Positions 5,140 through 6,755 of a stretch of DNA of 6,755 nt are shown piece by piece. This DNA is from Planctomycetota bacterium. Its GTDB lineage: Bacteria > Planctomycetota > UBA8108. A model generated the notes under the pieces. It did not search any database. It worked only from the letters and a program-made list of their open reading frames with translations, and was not told the origin of the DNA. Location: assembly GCA_016928605.1 (NCBI GenBank), contig JAFGKN010000179.1:1-6755 (forward strand). Direction: 5' to 3'. The position numbers and the translations under genes are program-made. Each line of letters starts with the position of its first letter. Positions within the stretch are counted from its first letter, which is position 1.

Positions 5140-6495
5140 CTACAGGAAGTAGTCCGGATCTTCGCGATCCACCGCAGCGATGGCGTCGAGCTTCTCCGGG
5201 CTGCGGATGAGATCCTCGATCCACCAGTTGACGTGATTGTAGAGACAGGTGACCTCGCTGCACTCGCGGCTCGCGTCGAAGGTGTCGATCAGCCGGGCGA
5301 GGGAGCTCCGCGTCTCGAGGGACCTCTCCTCGCTCGCGTAGGCATCCTTGTCGCCGATCCTCCCGTGCGGCTGGTTGCGGTACACCGGGCAGTTGTAGGT
5401 GCCCAGGGGGCTGAGCACCTGGCGGAAGAACTGCATGTGGCAGGTCGCCGGCTGCTGCGTGTAGTTGCGGTAGCTCCGGTTCTCGAGCACCTTGAGGTTG
5501 GTGCTCTCGTAGACCTTGAAGCGCTCGTCATCCAGCTTCTTGGCCTCGTCGACGCGGGCGCGGATCGTGGAGATCACATCGTCGAAGTGGCGGTCGGTGT
5601 CGCGCAGATCGACGATCTCCGCGTGGTTCCTCTCCGCGCGGGTCAGGAACGGCTTGAAGGAGATGTAGTCGAAGCCGTAGCGCTTGGCCCGCTCGGCGCC
5701 CTGCACGATCTCGTGGATGTTCGCGACGATCTTCGTGTCGTTGATCGTCGCGCCCTTCCAGGTGATGAGGAACGAGTATCCCACCTTGAACCGCGGGCTC
5801 AACTCCTTCACCGCGGCCACGCCCTCGCAGATCTCGTCGAGCGTGATCCTCTTCTTCGGCTTGTGCATCGCCTGGAAGACCTCGTCGCTTCCCGAATCGA
5901 GGGAGAGCCGCACCCAGTCCTGCTCGTCGAGGCAGTCGGCGACCTCCGCGATCTTCCGCATGCCCGAGCCGTTCGTGACGACGGCCACCTGGAGGCCGAG
6001 CGACTTCATGAAGCGGATCGCATCGGAGAACTTCGGGTAGACCGTCGGCTCGCCGCCGCCGATCACGATCACCGACCGCAGCCCCTTCTCGCTCATCCGT
6101 CGCAGCGACTCGAGCAGCGTCTCGTGCTCGTGCCGGATGCCCGTGTTGAGGATCTTCATGTCGACGCAGTGGTCGCAGGCGTAGTTGCAGGACGTCGTGA
6201 TGTCCAGGTTGATCGACACCGGCGCGAAGTCGGGCACGCGCGCGGCCGGCGCGGACTCGGGGCGATCGGCGGCCGCTCCGCCCCGCATCGCCGCCTGCCA
6301 GCGGACGTAGGCCTTGAGCTGCTCGAGGACCTGGGGCGAGCAGAGCTTCGAGGCGAAGTCGTGGATCCTGGAGAGCTCGACGTGCTTCGCGCCGCCGGTG
6401 GGGGACTCCGGTGTGGCGCTCCCTCCGGCGGGATGGCGAGACTCCTCGCAATCGCTCCGTGCGCTGGGTGTCTCCGCAGGGACCGGCTGACTCAT
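5140..6495 (-). CDS. Radical SAM protein with four C-terminal cysteines
   Basis: A 451-residue protein, predicted cytoplasmic. The first 40 residues are Ser/Pro/Glu-rich and probably disordered. LSRIHDFASKLCSPQVLEQL (41-60) begins a helical N-terminal segment. The radical SAM core holds CNYACDHC (Cys 103, 107, 110; the CxxxCxxC motif binding the [4Fe-4S] cluster that cleaves S-adenosylmethionine), GGGEP (146-150, SAM contact), VVTNGSG (172-178) and RLSLDSGSDEVF (196-207). Near the C-terminus Cys 352, Cys 369 (TYNCPVYRN), Cys 412 and Cys 417 (CSEVTC) could hold an auxiliary cluster as in SPASM or twitch enzymes. Substrate and reaction cannot be told from sequence; family relatives modify peptides, sugars and cofactors. 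No precursor-peptide gene was seen beside it. The start at 6495 is supported by an AGAGAGGA site. The hydrolase gene follows 293 bp downstream on the same strand with its own promoter-like sites. Confidence 0.9.
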   Translation of the reverse strand: MSQPVPAETPSARSDCEESRHPAGGSATPESPTGGAKHVELSRIHDFASKLCSPQVLEQLKAYVRWQAAMRGGAAADRPESAPAARVPDFAPVSINLDITTSCNYACDHCVDMKILNTGIRHEHETLLESLRRMSEKGLRSVIVIGGGEPTVYPKFSDAIRFMKSLGLQVAVVTNGSGMRKIAEVADCLDEQDWVRLSLDSGSDEVFQAMHKPKKRITLDEICEGVAAVKELSPRFKVGYSFLITWKGATINDTKIVANIHEIVQGAERAKRYGFDYISFKPFLTRAERNHAEIVDLRDTDRHFDDVISTIRARVDEAKKLDDERFKVYESTNLKVLENRSYRNYTQQPATCHMQFFRQVLSPLGTYNCPVYRNQPHGRIGDKDAYASEERSLETRSSLARLIDTFDASRECSEVTCLYNHVNWWIEDLIRSPEKLDAIAAVDREDPDYFL

Positions 6496-6502
6496 GATCT
6501 GT

Positions 6503-6510
6503 TCCTCTCT
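6503..6510 (-). promoter_or_regulatory. Ribosome binding site of the radical SAM gene
   Basis: AGAGAGGA on the - strand, seven bases before the ATG at 6495-6493. There is no in-frame upstream start that competes. Confidence 0.7.
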
Positions 6511-6553
6511 GCGCGGCGCGATGGCGCCGGGTATCCGGTCAACGATTCTCGCA

Positions 6554-6685
6554 ACCGTTCAGTGTCCTGGGTGCGCCGGGCTCCACTCGGCACGCGGTCC
6601 TCGGCCCGTGCGTGGCGTTGGGCGGCACGCGGGTCAGCGCGGGGCGCTTCTCGGTGCCGGAAGCCGTGGTCGGGGCCTGAACGGT
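6554..6685. repeat. Separated 9-bp inverted repeat ACCGTTCAG / CTGAACGGT
   Basis: ACCGTTCAG at 6554-6562 and its exact reverse complement at 6677-6685 enclose 114 bp that include the diverged hairpin element. The pair could be operator half-sites, the ends of a small element, or chance. No flanking direct duplication was found. Confidence 0.35.
6565..6594 (-). repeat. Diverged copy of the hairpin element upstream of the radical SAM gene
   Basis: Positions 6568-6585 match 460-477, the inverted element copy, at 17 of 18 bases (TGGGTGCGCCGGGCTCCA against TGGGCGCGCCGGGCTCCA). After a one-base gap, CTCGGCA follows in place of GCCCGGCA. A stem still forms (GCCGGG with CTCGGC, one G-T pair). The core is oriented so that the - strand, the sense strand of the radical SAM gene, carries the same orientation that the tandem units have toward the nucleotidyltransferase gene. 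Confidence 0.55.
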
Positions 6686-6713
6686 CAGCACGTCTCTTCT
6701 TCTTCCTCGCTCG

Positions 6714-6719
6714 AGTATA
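6714..6719 (-). promoter_or_regulatory. -10-like box upstream of the radical SAM gene
   Basis: TATACT on the - strand fits the -10 consensus at five of six bases and lies in the only AT-richer patch of this region. I see no convincing -35 at 15-19 bp. The implied leader would be about 210 nt and would include the hairpin element. Confidence 0.3.
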
Positions 6720-6755
6720 AGGTCTCCAGGCTGGAAATCCCCTCGACCAGCGCCC

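Larger units (their letters stand above)
6496..6755. other. Upstream region of the radical SAM gene
   Basis: No gene is evident. It contains the ribosome binding site, a diverged copy of the hairpin element, the inverted pair ACCGTTCAG (6554-6562) / CTGAACGGT (6677-6685), a direct pair close to CGGCACGCGGTC (6589-6600 and about 6623-6634), and a -10-like TATACT near the edge. The window ends before any neighbouring gene can be seen. Confidence 0.6.

Noticed and set aside
5140..6495. RiPP-type cluster (radical SAM plus precursor peptide)
   Set aside because: No small Cys- or Gly-rich precursor gene with a ribosome binding site was found in either flank, and neighbours are glycan-related.
6537..6542. 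TTGACC on the minus strand as a -35 box for the radical SAM gene
   Set aside because: No -10-like sequence at 15-19 bp; the region there is purely G and C.
4768..6720. 650-residue plus-strand open frame opposite the radical SAM gene
   Set aside because: Antisense shadow; the minus strand shows intact radical SAM motifs and a proper ribosome binding site.

Overview
The window is very GC-rich, densely coding bacterial DNA. It holds three confidently called protein genes, separated and flanked by repeat-rich non-coding DNA. No rRNA, tRNA, CRISPR array, transposase, integrase or phage gene was seen. The strong GC codon bias and long spurious antisense frames fit a high-GC environmental lineage (Planctomycetota, Acidobacteriota, Gemmatimonadota or Eisenbacteria type). 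No marker gene fixes the phylum, so that is only a guess.

Layout. Positions 1-969 carry no convincing gene. Positions 1-280 are a run of near-perfect inverted repeats. Positions 313-739 hold a family of about 50-bp elements with a hairpin core: one lone copy, one inverted copy, and three in tandem at a 77-bp period. A promoter-like pair and two small leader hairpins follow. Positions 970-1485 (+) encode a stand-alone RfaE2/HldE-C-type nucleotidyltransferase. It converges, across an 84-bp gap, on 1571-4846 (-), a large putative secreted family 20 glycoside hydrolase (GcnA-like) with an extra C-terminal half and two in-frame minisatellites. A 293-bp spacer (4847-5139) contains a 77-bp-period duplication; each copy carries the same promoter-like sequence pointing into the hydrolase gene. 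Positions 5140-6495 (-) encode a radical SAM enzyme with four additional C-terminal cysteines. Positions 6496-6755 are its upstream region and include a diverged copy of the hairpin element found at the other end of the window.

How the genes could work together (inference): a sugar nucleotidyltransferase, an exo-hexosaminidase-type hydrolase and a radical SAM enzyme side by side suggest surface-glycan or amino-sugar metabolism. The hydrolase probably has its own promoter(s) and the nucleotidyltransferase is on the other strand, so a single operon is not supported. The most unusual material is the repeat DNA: a hairpin element whose stem varies by compensatory changes, occurring in sense orientation upstream of two divergently outward genes, and a duplicated promoter-like block.
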